A stretch of 43,919 nt of DNA from DATDAW01 sp036524675 (GCA_036524675.1 DATDBU010000172.1:1-43919), one strand, 5' to 3'; counted from the first letter of the stretch, positions 35,222-43,889 are shown. A program made the numbers and translations. Notes: a model not told the origin generated them from the sequence alone.

Positions 35222-36235
35222 ATGAATAACACGTTCAAAGTTCCCGCCGCATTTCTTTCCGGCTTGAAAGCTGTGGGCCTCGACCCGGCAATGGTCCTCC
35301 GCAAAAGCGGACTGCCGCTCAATCTGTGGAGCTCCGGCAAGTCCATGGTTACCACCGAGCAATGGTTCGATCTGTGGAACGCGGTGAGCACACTTAGTGG
35401 TGATCCGATGATCGGTCAGAAAATTGCCCGTCAAACTCCGCCTGAACATTTTCATCCGGCGCGGATTGCCGCACAGCACGCCCGTAATTTTCGCGACGCG
35501 CTTCATCGGATCGCCCGTTACAAGCTAGTATGCTGTTGCGAGCAGATGCGGATCACCGAGACGAAAGGCGAATGCCGGTTGGAGTTTGACTGGATTTTGA
35601 CGCAGGCACACACACCGTTGGCTCTTATTGACAGTGCTTTTGTGTCGTTGGTCGAGATGGGGCGGCAGGGGACCAAGTCGCAATTGCGACCATTTCGAGT
35701 GGAGCTGAAGCGTAAGCCTAACCACCCGGAAGAGCATGAAATTTACTACGGCTGCCATGTGAAATTCAATGCCCGCCGGGATTTGATTGTGTTCCGCGCG
35801 ATCGACCTCGATCTGCCATTTGCAACATACAACGCGGAACTCTTGGAAATGCTCAGTCCCGGCGTCGATCAGGCGCTTGCTGTTCAGGAACAGCGGGACA
35901 GTACCGCGGCGGGACAGATCCGGTGGGTGCTGCGACGCCATCTTGGTGGCAGACAGCCGGATATTTCGGACGTTGCCAAGGAATTGGGAATGAGCAGCCG
36001 GACTTTACAGCGGCGAATTGCCGATGAAGGAACTAACTTCCGACAGATCTTAAACCAGGAACGCTGGGAACTGGCAAAGTACTACCTCCCACAACCCTCG
36101 CTCGAACTCAACGAAGTCGCCTATCTCCTGGGTTACGAAAACCCGAATTCGTTTATCCGCGCTTTCCGTGAATGGGAAGGCACGACGCCTGGCGAATGGA
36201 AGTCCGCTCGTCAGCGCAGCCCCTCCAGCTCCTGA
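35222..36235 (+). CDS. AraC family regulator (OruR/ArgR-like architecture)
   Basis: A 337-aa regulator. The N-terminal two-thirds resemble the arabinose_bd effector domain of OruR/MmsR-type AraC proteins (RIAAQHARNFRDALHRIARY, DSAFVSLVEMGRQ). The C-terminal AraC double HTH is at about 240-330 (ISDVAKELGMSSRTLQRRIA and LNEVAYLLGYENPNSFIRAF, then TPGEWK). The SDR gene follows 79 bp downstream on the same strand and is the obvious target candidate. Confidence 0.93.
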   Translation: MNNTFKVPAAFLSGLKAVGLDPAMVLRKSGLPLNLWSSGKSMVTTEQWFDLWNAVSTLSGDPMIGQKIARQTPPEHFHPARIAAQHARNFRDALHRIARYKLVCCCEQMRITETKGECRLEFDWILTQAHTPLALIDSAFVSLVEMGRQGTKSQLRPFRVELKRKPNHPEEHEIYYGCHVKFNARRDLIVFRAIDLDLPFATYNAELLEMLSPGVDQALAVQEQRDSTAAGQIRWVLRRHLGGRQPDISDVAKELGMSSRTLQRRIADEGTNFRQILNQERWELAKYYLPQPSLELNEVAYLLGYENPNSFIRAFREWEGTTPGEWKSARQRSPSSS

Positions 36236-36314
36236 ATCTCTCGCAGAGTAACGAAGGAACAAGGTCCAATCCCTGTCCCTTATTTGCCTTCTGTTCCAAC
36301 CGCTTTCCAGCTCT

Positions 36315-37103
36315 ATGAACCTAAAACTAGACAACCAACTCGCACTCGTTACGGCCTCCACGGGAGGTATCGGCCTCGAAATTGCCCGCTCTCTTGCGGC
36401 GGAAGGCGCTCGCGTTATCATCAACGGCCGCTCCGCTTCCAGTGTGGATGCCGCCATCACCTCGATTCGCAAAGGGCTTCCTGACGCGAAGCTTGAACCC
36501 CTGGCCACCGACAACGGCACCGCTGAGGGTGCCCTGGAAACGATCCACCAATTCCCAGCCGTGGATATTCTCGTGAATAACCTTGGCATTTACGAAGCCG
36601 TGGGCTTCTTTGATGAAACCGACGAAGCGTGGCGACGCCTGTTTGATGTTAACATCCTCAGTGGTGTGCGGCTTGCCCGGCATTATCTGAAAACGATGCT
36701 CGAACGCAAAACAGGCCGGATCATTTTTATCGCCAGCGAATCCGCCATCAGTCCGTCGCCGGAAATGGCGCATTATGCGGCGACCAAAACCATGCAGCTT
36801 TCCGTCTCCCGCAGCCTGGCGGAACTCACGAAAGGCACCGCAGTCACGGTAAATACGATCCTTCCTGGATCGACCAAGACAGCTGGCGTGGAGAAATTCG
36901 TGCAGGACATCTTCCCGGATGAGCCTCTCGCAGAGGCGGAACGCCGCTTCATGCGCGAAAACCGTCCCACTTCGCTCATCGAGCGGCTAATCGAACCGGA
37001 AGAAATTGCGAACCTCGTCAGTTTTGTTAGCAGCGGGCGCGCCTCCGCGATCAACGGCGCCGCGCTCCGCGTGGACGGCGGCCTCGTTCGCAGCGTTTTT
37101 TAA
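36315..37103 (+). CDS. Short-chain dehydrogenase/reductase
   Basis: A 262-aa classical SDR using NAD(P)H. TASTGGIG (13-20) is the cofactor glycine motif, NNLG (88-91) is present, and the catalytic Asn113, a Ser at 141 or 143, Tyr154 and Lys158 (YAATK) are all visible. It resembles the FabG-like oxidoreductase group. The Gly motif has Thr-Ala-Ser before it rather than the usual Gly-first form. It sits directly after the AraC-type gene, suggesting inducible small-molecule metabolism; substrate unknown. Confidence 0.95.
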   Translation: MNLKLDNQLALVTASTGGIGLEIARSLAAEGARVIINGRSASSVDAAITSIRKGLPDAKLEPLATDNGTAEGALETIHQFPAVDILVNNLGIYEAVGFFDETDEAWRRLFDVNILSGVRLARHYLKTMLERKTGRIIFIASESAISPSPEMAHYAATKTMQLSVSRSLAELTKGTAVTVNTILPGSTKTAGVEKFVQDIFPDEPLAEAERRFMRENRPTSLIERLIEPEEIANLVSFVSSGRASAINGAALRVDGGLVRSVF

Positions 37104-37503
37104 CGATCATTCGAGGCAATGCGTCTTCGGTAGAGTAGGCGTCTTGCCTCAATCCTTCGAGGCTGCAAATGGTGAAGCCGCGCTTGTTTTTTAAAGTTAG
37201 AGAGACCGGAAACAGGTTGCGGCTTTGCAGGGCGACGTCGACCAGCGTTCCGCGAGGCGAATCGCCCTACGCCATTTCTCGTAGCCGGATTTTCCATTTC
37301 CGATTTCCAACCCGTCATGTTCTCGATGGCTCGCTCCCAAGTGGGCTGCTGGCGCGCTGAGCCCGTAGTGGTTAGGATTAGTGTTTTCGATGCCCTGCGC
37401 ATGATCCGCCGCAGCCGCCGAATGTGTGTCAGCCGGGCGGCGAGATATAAAGGGAGCGAGTCTGGCTCGATCTGGCCGCAATCCGGCGGATGGCTCCCTG
37501 CCC
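37104..37503. other. Decayed intergenic region
   Basis: No gene is seen. Composition and interrupted readings suggest eroded coding DNA leading into the TetR-like remnant at 37504-37777. An AAAGTTAGAGAGA run near 37190 is related in composition to the other AAAGTTAAAG tracts. Confidence 0.4.
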
Positions 37504-37777
37504 AAACGGCAAAACCGGCGGATACCGCTGATCGAAGCGGCGCTTGCACCATCGCGTCACCGTTTTCGAGCCGACGAATACGCACGCCTTTTGCGCGGCG
37601 CTTGCGCTGATTTTCGGTCCCGAATCGATGATTGTCTGCCGCGACGTGCTCCGCATCGACGAGAAAATGGCGCGAAAAGTCAAAAGCTGGGCGGTTCGCG
37701 CGCTGGTGCGGGTCGCGCTTGCGGCTCAGGAAGACGGCGAGAAAAAGCGGAAGCGTACACGACAAACACGAGGCTGA
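37504..37777 (+). pseudogene. Remnant of a TetR-like regulator C-terminal domain, frameshifted
   Basis: Frame 1 up to about 37590 reads RRIPLIEAALAPSRHRF and ADEYARLLRG. Then the +1 frame reads AALALIFGPESMIVCRDV, LRIDEKMARKVKSWAVRALV to a TGA at 37777. Together this matches the layout of TetR-type ligand-domain ends (ALALVFG-x-E-x-x-V-x-RDV-x-x-L-D). The join needs at least one frame change, and no N-terminal HTH precedes it, so it is a broken copy. Evidence is by eye; confirmation needs a search. Confidence 0.5.
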
Positions 37778-37905
37778 AATTGGGGAAGCGCAAGCCAATA
37801 GTTAGGCGTGAGATGGGGTATTTGCTCGGTGGCGGTTTTGGCTGGAACGCGGGCAAATGGGAGCGTCGCCAGTCCTTGATCGCACCCCGGAAGCGGGCCG
37901 TCTGT

Positions 37906-38448
37906 TTACCTCGCCTGTTCCGCCAGTTCGAGCAGTTTACGCACGGTGTTCCAGTTGCGGGCGGTGTTGACCACGCCGATTCCCTTGTCGAATTTTTCTG
38001 CGAGCTTCGACGTGCCAAAGCCGTTGGGCGTGTGCAGGTAGGCCACGTTACCGACGATGGCAATCTCTTCGCCGGACGTTGCAAATGCCTTCAATGCGTC
38101 AACATCGGCTTCGCGCGGGAGGTCTGCCAGCAACGCCGCGTGGAGGTATTTCGGCACTGCCAATGCGTGGGGAAAGGGGTTGTTCTCGATGAGATCGGAC
38201 CAATCCTTTAGCGTTGGCGCAAAGATGGCTTTCGTGAAGCCGAACGGCCCCTTGCATATTTCGGCAACGGTGGAGATCACCTTTGCGCGCGGCAAGGGAC
38301 TGCGCAGTACGGCGTTCCCGCTGTTGATATAGGTCGCAACATTCTCGAACCCAGCGGCCGTTAACGCTTTGCGCAAGGGCCCGGTTGGCAACTGTGTCGC
38401 GCCGCCGACGCCGCGGAAAAGCAGGATATAGACGGATTTTTCTTTCAC
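37906..38448 (-). CDS. DUF1697 domain protein
   Basis: A 180-aa DUF1697 protein. YILLFRGVGG near the start, then LRKALTAAGFENVATYINSGN at about 26-46 is the family's core motif, followed by KFDKGIGVVNTARNWNTVRKLLEL at the end. The family function is unknown. It ends at 37906, convergent with the decayed TetR region, and is isolated. Confidence 0.92.
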   Translation of the reverse strand: MKEKSVYILLFRGVGGATQLPTGPLRKALTAAGFENVATYINSGNAVLRSPLPRAKVISTVAEICKGPFGFTKAIFAPTLKDWSDLIENNPFPHALAVPKYLHAALLADLPREADVDALKAFATSGEEIAIVGNVAYLHTPNGFGTSKLAEKFDKGIGVVNTARNWNTVRKLLELAEQAR

Positions 38449-38843
38449 GTGAGTGTCTGCTGGCGGCCGGATGATTTTTCACGGCGCTAGTGTCCCGCCG
38501 CATCCGCCTTTTATGGCAGAAGGGTGACTCGTTCAAGCGTGGTGTATTCTTTCCGCAGCCCGTGATTAATCCGGGGATGCGCTTGTCTGAAGAAGACCTG
38601 GTCACGAATGCCGGGTGAGCGTGGGAGTTAGCAAATCATGCCCATGCGGTGGGCAAACTCGATGCGGCCTTGGTCGGCAACGGCGCTTACTTCTTTGCAG
38701 CCGTCGCCAACGAAGTCGATGATTGTGGATGAATTGGATGGGTTGCTTGGTTGTCATCCCGATGATTCGGGAACGGTTCGATCATCGCCGCAGGTCTTTT
38801 TCCGGTAGCCAATGCGTATCCATAACGCTTATTCAGAAACTGA
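38449..38843. other. Gene-free region with short coding-like scraps
   Basis: No intact gene. A minus-strand reading ending at TAA 38628-38630 looks protein-like for about 40 codons (VGDGCKEVSAVADQGRIEF) but lacks a start or family. A plus-strand reading near 38510-38620 (GVFFPQPVINPGMRLSEED) is similar. Both may be leftovers of degraded genes between DUF1697 and the LysR gene. Confidence 0.4.
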
Positions 38844-39764
38844 ATGACACCGTTTGAGGATCTCACTCTGCTGCGCGCTTTCGTTCGCATCGTGGAAAGC
38901 GGCAGCATTTCCGCGGCTGCGCGTACGTCGAAGATTCCGCAGCCGACGCTGAGCCGTCATCTGCGCACGTTGGAGGAGCTTTCTGGGACGACGCTGCTCC
39001 GCAGAGATACGCATCGGATGAGTCTCACGGAGGCGGGACAGCGATTGTTGGAAGACGCCCAGGCAATGCTAAGTCTCGCCGAAGAGGCGGCGCAGCGTTT
39101 GGACGAGGAACACGCGGTGCTGCGAGGCCACCTCCGGCTTTTCGCGACCGTGGACTTCGGGCAATCCACGGTTACGCGATTGATTACGCGATTCTTGCGT
39201 GCGAATGCCGGTGTCACCGCGAAGCTGAGCTACTCCAACCGCCCTTTGCATATGATCGACGAAGGCTGCGATGCCGGCGTCGTCGTGGGCAACATCACGG
39301 ATGAAAGCCTCGTCGCCCGCCCTGCGGGCAAAGTGGTACGCTACGTCGTCGCGGCGCCGGCTTTGATCGAGCAACAAGACGCCGTGAGGAAGCCTGCCGA
39401 CCTCGCTTCCTGGCCGTGGGTGGCTCTCGCAGCCGCCCAGTTTGGCGGATCGGAAAAAGTCACGCTTTCCGCGCCAAAACGGGAGGCGCAGACGTTCCGC
39501 ATAACGCCGTTGCTGATCTCGGAAGGTGTGACGAGCCTGCGCGAAGCCGCGCGTGCAGGTCTCGGTATTGCGGTTCTGCCGGATTGGCTGGCGCGCGAAG
39601 ATCTGGTCGCAGGACGGCTCGTACGCGTCCTGCCGCAATGGAACGCGCCGGAGCTTCCGGTCCACGTCATTTATACCGGCCAACGTAGATTACCGGCCCG
39701 CGTCCGGGCATTCGTGGATTTTGCCGTCACCTACATGACCACCGAAATGCACGCACACGCGTGA
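38844..39764 (+). CDS. LysR family transcriptional regulator
   Basis: A 306-aa LysR-type regulator with the HTH at about 20-60 (SISAAARTSKIPQPTLSRHL, RTLEELSGTTLLRRD) and an effector domain from about 95 (GHLRLFATVDFGQ; GVVVGNITDESLVARPAG; ARAGLGIAVLPDWLA). It is the AaeR/DsdC-like 'one HTH plus PBP2' type. No adjacent divergent target is evident; the GalT gene lies 195 bp downstream on the same strand. Confidence 0.94.
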   Translation: MTPFEDLTLLRAFVRIVESGSISAAARTSKIPQPTLSRHLRTLEELSGTTLLRRDTHRMSLTEAGQRLLEDAQAMLSLAEEAAQRLDEEHAVLRGHLRLFATVDFGQSTVTRLITRFLRANAGVTAKLSYSNRPLHMIDEGCDAGVVVGNITDESLVARPAGKVVRYVVAAPALIEQQDAVRKPADLASWPWVALAAAQFGGSEKVTLSAPKREAQTFRITPLLISEGVTSLREAARAGLGIAVLPDWLAREDLVAGRLVRVLPQWNAPELPVHVIYTGQRRLPARVRAFVDFAVTYMTTEMHAHA

Positions 39765-39959
39765 GAACGATATCGGCCAAGGTTAAGGGGTTAAGGGGTA
39801 TCAGCTAGTGCACCATTGATCTCCTCACTTTCACCTTTCATGGCTTGGCGTCCTGACGTCTTGAAGGTGAATCTTTAGATGTCTGAAAAAGATGGCGATG
39901 AAGGCGGCGATTTTGGGAGAATATCGCCATGAGAACATTTCTGCAGGGATTCACCGGCC

Positions 39960-40961
39960 ATGTCTGAGATTCGCGAAAACCGGCTTACCGGCGAATGGGT
40001 CATTGTCGCTCCGGAACGGGCCAAGCGCGGTGGAAATCTTGTGTCACTGGCACCGCGAACGGAAGTTCCGCCTTACGACCCAGGCTGTCCGTTCTGTCGG
40101 GGGAACGAGGCGCAAGCCGAGATCGAACGATTTCGTATCGACGGCGACGACGGTCAATGGACCCTCCGCTCGCTCGTCAACAAATTCTCGGTTCTTTCCC
40201 AGACTGGCGATGTGGCGCGGACCGACTGCGCGGCGCCGGGTGAAGTGTGCGTGAACGGTGTAGGCCCCCACGAAGTGCTGGTCGAAAGCCCGATACACAA
40301 TGTCACCATGGCCTTGGGCGGCGTCGGGCATGTGCAACGGATTCTAGAGGCGTACCGCCACCGGTTCATTGCGTTTTATGCGGACCCGCGTGTGAAGCAT
40401 GTGATCGTTTTCAAAAATCATGGCGCGGATGCGGGCGCGTCCCAGCAGCATTCCCATTCCCAGATCGTTGGGCTGCCCATTGTACCCGGCCAAATCAAGG
40501 ATCGGATCGACCGTGCCCGGCGTTTCTTTGAGAAGAACGGGGAGTGCCTGTCCTGCACGATCGTTGCCCAGGAGCGCGCGCAGGCGAGCCGGATTATCGC
40601 CGAGAATGACGACTTTGTGGCCTTCATCCCGTACGCAGCGCTGTCGCCGTATCATCTGTGGATTTTTCCAAAAACGCACAGGGCGTGCTTTTCCGAGCAA
40701 CCCGCCGACACGCTGCCTACGCTGGCGGAAGTCCTGCACACCGTCCTCGCCAAGGTCCGCGGGCTGTTGGCCAATCCGGCATACAACCTTCTTATCCGTT
40801 CGCTCGGTCCACAGGAGAAGGATGCGCCGTATTTTCATTGGTATCTCTCCATCGTGCCACGGGTAGTCAAATCTGCGGGATTCGAATTGGGGACGGGGAT
40901 GTATATCAATTCGTCGTTGCCAGAAACAAACGCCCAGGCACTGCGGGAATATCCGCTGTAG
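39960..40961 (+). CDS. galT: Galactose-1-phosphate uridylyltransferase family protein
   Basis: A 333-aa HIT-superfamily nucleotidyltransferase. Zinc ligands C43 and C46 (CPFC), and the catalytic loop NHGADAGASQQHSHSQI with nucleophile H166 and Q168 (HxHxQ), are visible. The loop is H-S-H-S-Q, not the classic H-P-H-x-Q, which resembles the ADP-glucose/UDP-sugar phosphorylase-like relatives. True GalT or another hexose-1-phosphate nucleotidyltransferase are both possible. Start ATG 39960 (MSEIRENRLTGEWVIVAPER) fits the family. Confidence 0.87.
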   Translation: MSEIRENRLTGEWVIVAPERAKRGGNLVSLAPRTEVPPYDPGCPFCRGNEAQAEIERFRIDGDDGQWTLRSLVNKFSVLSQTGDVARTDCAAPGEVCVNGVGPHEVLVESPIHNVTMALGGVGHVQRILEAYRHRFIAFYADPRVKHVIVFKNHGADAGASQQHSHSQIVGLPIVPGQIKDRIDRARRFFEKNGECLSCTIVAQERAQASRIIAENDDFVAFIPYAALSPYHLWIFPKTHRACFSEQPADTLPTLAEVLHTVLAKVRGLLANPAYNLLIRSLGPQEKDAPYFHWYLSIVPRVVKSAGFELGTGMYINSSLPETNAQALREYPL

Positions 40962-41065
40962 CGGCGGTCTGCGACCGTCGTCCGCGCTGGTAGTTTGACT
41001 CTGCTCGTTTGCGTCTGGCTCTGGTCGGGCAGACGGTTTCGTCGAACAAAAAAGTGAGTTCTACT

Positions 41066-41287
41066 ATGAATAGCGAAATTCGATTCGATGAAAACGTCGC
41101 CTGTGACCGGTGTGGACAAACCGGAGCCTATCAGGTCGAAGGCGAAAACCTGTGTGCCGAGTGTATCAATGCGCGCGGTTCGTGTTGTCCAGAGTTCGGG
41201 AGCGACGACCTTTGGTCTTTCGACGACGAGACTCCGAAGCCTACAAAAGGCAACCACGTCGAGGCAACTTCACAGCCGAAAGTCTAA
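41066..41287 (+). CDS. Small six-Cys protein, zinc-ribbon-like
   Basis: A 73-aa protein with CDRC (13-16), LCAEC (30-33) and SCCPEFG (39-45). The C-x2-C ... C-x2-C pair spaced about 14 residues apart looks like a zinc ribbon, with an extra CC. The C-terminus is acidic and polar. ATG 41066 is used rather than the earlier frame start, since the 19 upstream codons do not resemble it. It follows galT by 104 bp. No family recognised; rubredoxin-like or metal-carrier roles are only guesses. Confidence 0.6.
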   Translation: MNSEIRFDENVACDRCGQTGAYQVEGENLCAECINARGSCCPEFGSDDLWSFDDETPKPTKGNHVEATSQPKV

Positions 41288-41833
41288 GCCGATCTAAAGA
41301 TGAATTGTCAGTGTTGGCTCCGGGTTGTGCGATCAGTGGGGCGCTTCGTTTTTCATGCATTTGTGCCTGGCAGATCTGGCAAATAATGATGCGGCTCCAG
41401 CCGTCTGTCGGGCTCTTAGGAAAATAAAACCCCTGGCAAAGGTCTTGAACCCGATTCGGAAAATCCCGAATGCCATTCCATAACTGTGGTGCCTTATTGG
41501 GGAAATCCCGAATACCACGCTACAAGTGTGGAGCCCCACTGGAAAAATCCCGAATGCCACGCCACAACTGTGGAGCCCCATTCGTAAAATCCCGAATGCC
41601 ATGCCACGGGTGTGGAGCCCCATTCGTAAAATCCCGAATGCCACGCCACAACTGTGGAGCCTCATTCGGAAAATTCGCGGTTCATCAATCAGTTCCGCCA
41701 GCTCACGGTCGCGACTTGCTTCTTGAATTTTACGGCAACCATGGTCGTTCTTACAAAATGCAACCGTTCGTAATTCCGCTCTGCGCAGGCAAAGACATCG
41801 CCATGCTTTTCGTCAAGGCCCCCCTTTGACGCC
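41288..41833. other. Intergenic region holding a 42-bp minisatellite
   Basis: No gene is accepted here. It contains the tandem repeat at 41461-41670, listed separately. The region 41671-41833 leads into the MFS gene and shows only weak coding character. Confidence 0.5.
41461..41670 (+). repeat. Five tandem 42-bp repeats
   Basis: Five head-to-tail units begin at 41461, 41503, 41545, 41587 and 41629, each 42 bases and starting AAATCCCGAATGCCAC. A near-palindromic core (CCACAACTGTGG) sits in each, with variants. A degenerate sixth begins at 41671. Because 42 is divisible by three, the array is open on both strands as 14-residue repeats, with a constant Cys-Gly on one strand, but there is no other sign of translation. 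No spacers, so it is not CRISPR. Confidence 0.9.
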
Positions 41834-43036
41834 ATGGACGACGCCGGGTCATCGCAACGTTGGGCTGATGCTTTAGGACTCCAGCGCAACCTTGTCCTGC
41901 TCCTCGTAGCCATTCTGTTGATCGGCAGCGGCGAGGAAATGTGGATGCGGTTCGTGCCGAAGTATCTTCAGGCGCTCGGCGCGGGGGTGTTCGTTATCGG
42001 ACTTTTCGATGCGCTGAAGACGCTGCTCGGCGCGGCGTATGCATGGCCCGGCGGCGTGCTGTCAGATCGCTGGGGCCATCGGCGGGCGCTCGTGTTCTTC
42101 AATGTGCTCTCCGTCGCGGGCTATGCGCTCGTGGCGTTCGTGCCGCACTGGGGCGCGGTGCTCGTGGGGATGTTTCTTTTCCTCGCGTGGAGCTGTTTCT
42201 CACTGCCGGCGACATTTTCGCTTATCGCCACTTCGCTCGCGGCGGATCGGCATGCGACCGGCGTGGCCGTGCAGTCCGCCATCAAACGACTGCCGATCAT
42301 CGTCGGCCCGATCCTCGGCGGCTTGCTGATCGACCGATTCGGCATCGTCTCCGGCGTGCGGATCGCTCTGCTCATCTCGATCGTTCTCGGATTCGCGACG
42401 ATCTTCATCCAGCATCGCCTCAGCGAGGACGTGCCAGCACCGGATGGCACGCCGAGCGGCTTGCTGCACGTCGCTAGTCAGTTTCCCTCATCGCTACGGC
42501 GTTTGCTCGTCAGCGACATCCTCATCCGCTTTTGCGAACGCATCCCGGCTGCATGGATTATCATCTACGCGATGGATATAGGCGGCGCCACGGGTACGCA
42601 GGCCGGCATCCTGACTGGGGTGGAAATGGTTGCCGCCATCGCTTGCACGATCCCTGCGTCGCACTACGCCGATCGCTATGGTCGCGAGCCGTTCGTCATT
42701 GCGACCTTCGTTTTCTTTACTGCTTTCCCGCTCGTGCTGCTGTCGGCGCAAAGTTTTGGCTGGCTGGTTGTGGCGTTTGCGGTGCGAGGGTTGAAGGAGT
42801 TCGGCGAGCCAGCGCGAAAAGCACTCATCATAAGCCATTGTCCGGGTGCGCTGCGTGGCCGCATGGTCGGAGCCTACTACTTTATACGTGATCTCATCGT
42901 CACGACGGGCGCTCTTCTCGGCGCGGCGCTTTGGAAGCTTGGTCCCGCCACTAACTTCTGGGCCGCGTCTGCCCTTGGCGTCGCCGGCACTGCTTTCTAC
43001 GTCCTCACTTACAAACCAAAACCTGCCCACCCATGA
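41834..43036 (+). CDS. MFS transporter
   Basis: A 400-aa major-facilitator protein with 12 predicted spans. The loop-2 motif is DRWGHRRA after the second span, and a second copy appears in the C-half as DRYGREP, both of MFS A-motif type. First spans at about 20-40, 53-75, 85-105. Its stop overlaps the ChrB-domain start by four bases (ATGA at 43033-43036), so the two are translated together. That suggests a metal- or oxyanion-related export role, but the substrate is unknown. Confidence 0.94.
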   Translation: MDDAGSSQRWADALGLQRNLVLLLVAILLIGSGEEMWMRFVPKYLQALGAGVFVIGLFDALKTLLGAAYAWPGGVLSDRWGHRRALVFFNVLSVAGYALVAFVPHWGAVLVGMFLFLAWSCFSLPATFSLIATSLAADRHATGVAVQSAIKRLPIIVGPILGGLLIDRFGIVSGVRIALLISIVLGFATIFIQHRLSEDVPAPDGTPSGLLHVASQFPSSLRRLLVSDILIRFCERIPAAWIIIYAMDIGGATGTQAGILTGVEMVAAIACTIPASHYADRYGREPFVIATFVFFTAFPLVLLSAQSFGWLVVAFAVRGLKEFGEPARKALIISHCPGALRGRMVGAYYFIRDLIVTTGALLGAALWKLGPATNFWAASALGVAGTAFYVLTYKPKPAHP

Positions 43037-43461
43037 AATGGATCACCCGTGAAAAAGTGAAGGTGGACCGCGTCGCGTGTCCCTGGCTCATCAAAAAGTT
43101 CATCGACCCGGAGGCTGAGTTCGTCTTCCTGCCCGCCGATACCGATTGGTCCGCAGTCACCGACGGCCACGTGTATGACGTTCCCAACTGCGAACTTGGC
43201 CACCACGGCGAAGACGTGTCCTTCAACACGTTGGTCAAGAAATATAACCTGACGGACCAGGCGCTCCTGCTGCTCGGCGAACTCGTTCGCGCCGCAGACT
43301 CACATCCATCGAACCCGCATCCGGCCGGCGAAGGACTGCGTTGGGTCGCGCACGGCTTCAGCGCGCTTGGCCTCAGTGACCACGAGATTCTCGACCGCGA
43401 GTTCGTTGTTTATGACGCCCTCTTCGCGGAGTGCCAGCGGCGAGCGAGTTCGAGCGCTTGA
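43033..43461 (+). CDS. Chromate-resistance ChrB C-terminal-domain protein
   Basis: A 142-aa protein consisting of the ChrB C-terminal ('chromate resistance exported') domain. MKWITREKVKVDRVACPWLIKKFI, DPEAEFVFLP and AHGFSALGLSDHE are family landmarks. Classic ChrB has an extra N-terminal domain and a ChrA pump beside it; here the domain stands alone and is coupled to an MFS protein. It could sense or process chromate or another oxyanion. Function is inferred from context only. Confidence 0.9.
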   Translation: MKWITREKVKVDRVACPWLIKKFIDPEAEFVFLPADTDWSAVTDGHVYDVPNCELGHHGEDVSFNTLVKKYNLTDQALLLLGELVRAADSHPSNPHPAGEGLRWVAHGFSALGLSDHEILDREFVVYDALFAECQRRASSSA

Positions 43462-43492
43462 GTCACGCGAAAACGCGCCTTCATCAGCCGGC

Positions 43493-43660
43493 TCATTTCC
43501 TGTTTCGGCGGGAACGGCCAATTCGCGCAAGCGCCAGGCCTCCGTGCCGAGAAAAATACAGGCGGCCGGCTCCGGAACAGAGGCGAAATCGCTATTGTGA
43601 TTGAGGACAGCCCAAACCGTGTTGTTTGTGACATCCACCCCATAGTTTACTTTGGTAAAC
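43493..43660 (-). pseudogene. PEP-CTERM protein tail remnant, frameshifted
   Basis: Reading the minus strand from about 43660: VNYGVDVTNNTVWAVLNHN, then SDFASVPEPAACIFLG, where VPEP opens the PEP-CTERM sorting signal. In the next frame it goes on as GGLALARIGRSRRNRK and a stop at 43493-43495. That gives VPEP, a hydrophobic stretch and an Arg-rich end, the exact tripartite tail, with one base missing in between. Upstream is the palindrome at 43696, which probably interrupts the ancestral gene. Evidence for exosortase-type sorting in this organism. Confidence 0.65.
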
Positions 43661-43695
43661 AGCACTGAACACGACGGTTTCGAGCGGAGAACCCA

Positions 43696-43751
43696 AAGGA
43701 GAGGCGGTTTCCAACCGCCTGAAAACGGGCGCTTGGAAAGCGCCCCTCCTT
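43696..43751. repeat. 56-bp imperfect palindrome
   Basis: AAGGAG at 43696 pairs with CTCCTT at the end; inside, GGCGGTTTCCAA faces TTGGAAAGCGCC with few mismatches, around a short AT-rich centre. Size and style match palindromic intergenic elements common in Verrucomicrobiota-like genomes; a transposable miniature element is possible. No ORF is inside. Confidence 0.6.
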
Positions 43752-43840
43752 GTAAAAAACGCCACGGACGACGATTTGCCAAAGTAAAACTACACACCGC
43801 CAACCCGTCAGGCTGACCCGAAGGGTTCTTCGATTCATAG

Positions 43841-43860
43841 CCGGTTGGTGAAACCACCGG
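43841..43860. repeat. Hairpin CCGGT...ACCGG type
   Basis: CCGGTTGGT, loop GAA, ACCACCGG: eight pairs with one bulged T. A second hairpin, GCGGCG-T-CGCCGC, follows at 43867-43879. Together they resemble an intergenic repeat rather than a terminator; no T-run follows. Confidence 0.4.
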
Positions 43861-43889
43861 TTCGATGCGGCGTCGCCGCTACCCGGTGT

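Noticed and set aside
37100..37798. Long minus-strand reading
   Set aside because: It overlaps the TetR-like remnant on the opposite strand and shows no protein motif.
38628..38750. Protein-like minus-strand scrap
   Set aside because: No start, no family and only about 40 codons; kept as a note under the gene-free region.
41461..41670. CRISPR array
   Set aside because: The 42-bp units are direct head-to-tail repeats with no unique spacers and no cas genes nearby.
41470..41829. 119-codon reading across the minisatellite
   Set aside because: Open only because the unit length is a multiple of three; changes between units are not synonymous and the flanks lack coding character.
43300..43857. 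Intact minus-strand gene spanning the PEP-CTERM relic
   Set aside because: It runs through a palindrome and antisense to the ChrB-domain gene; only the VPEP part is convincing, and it needs a frame change.
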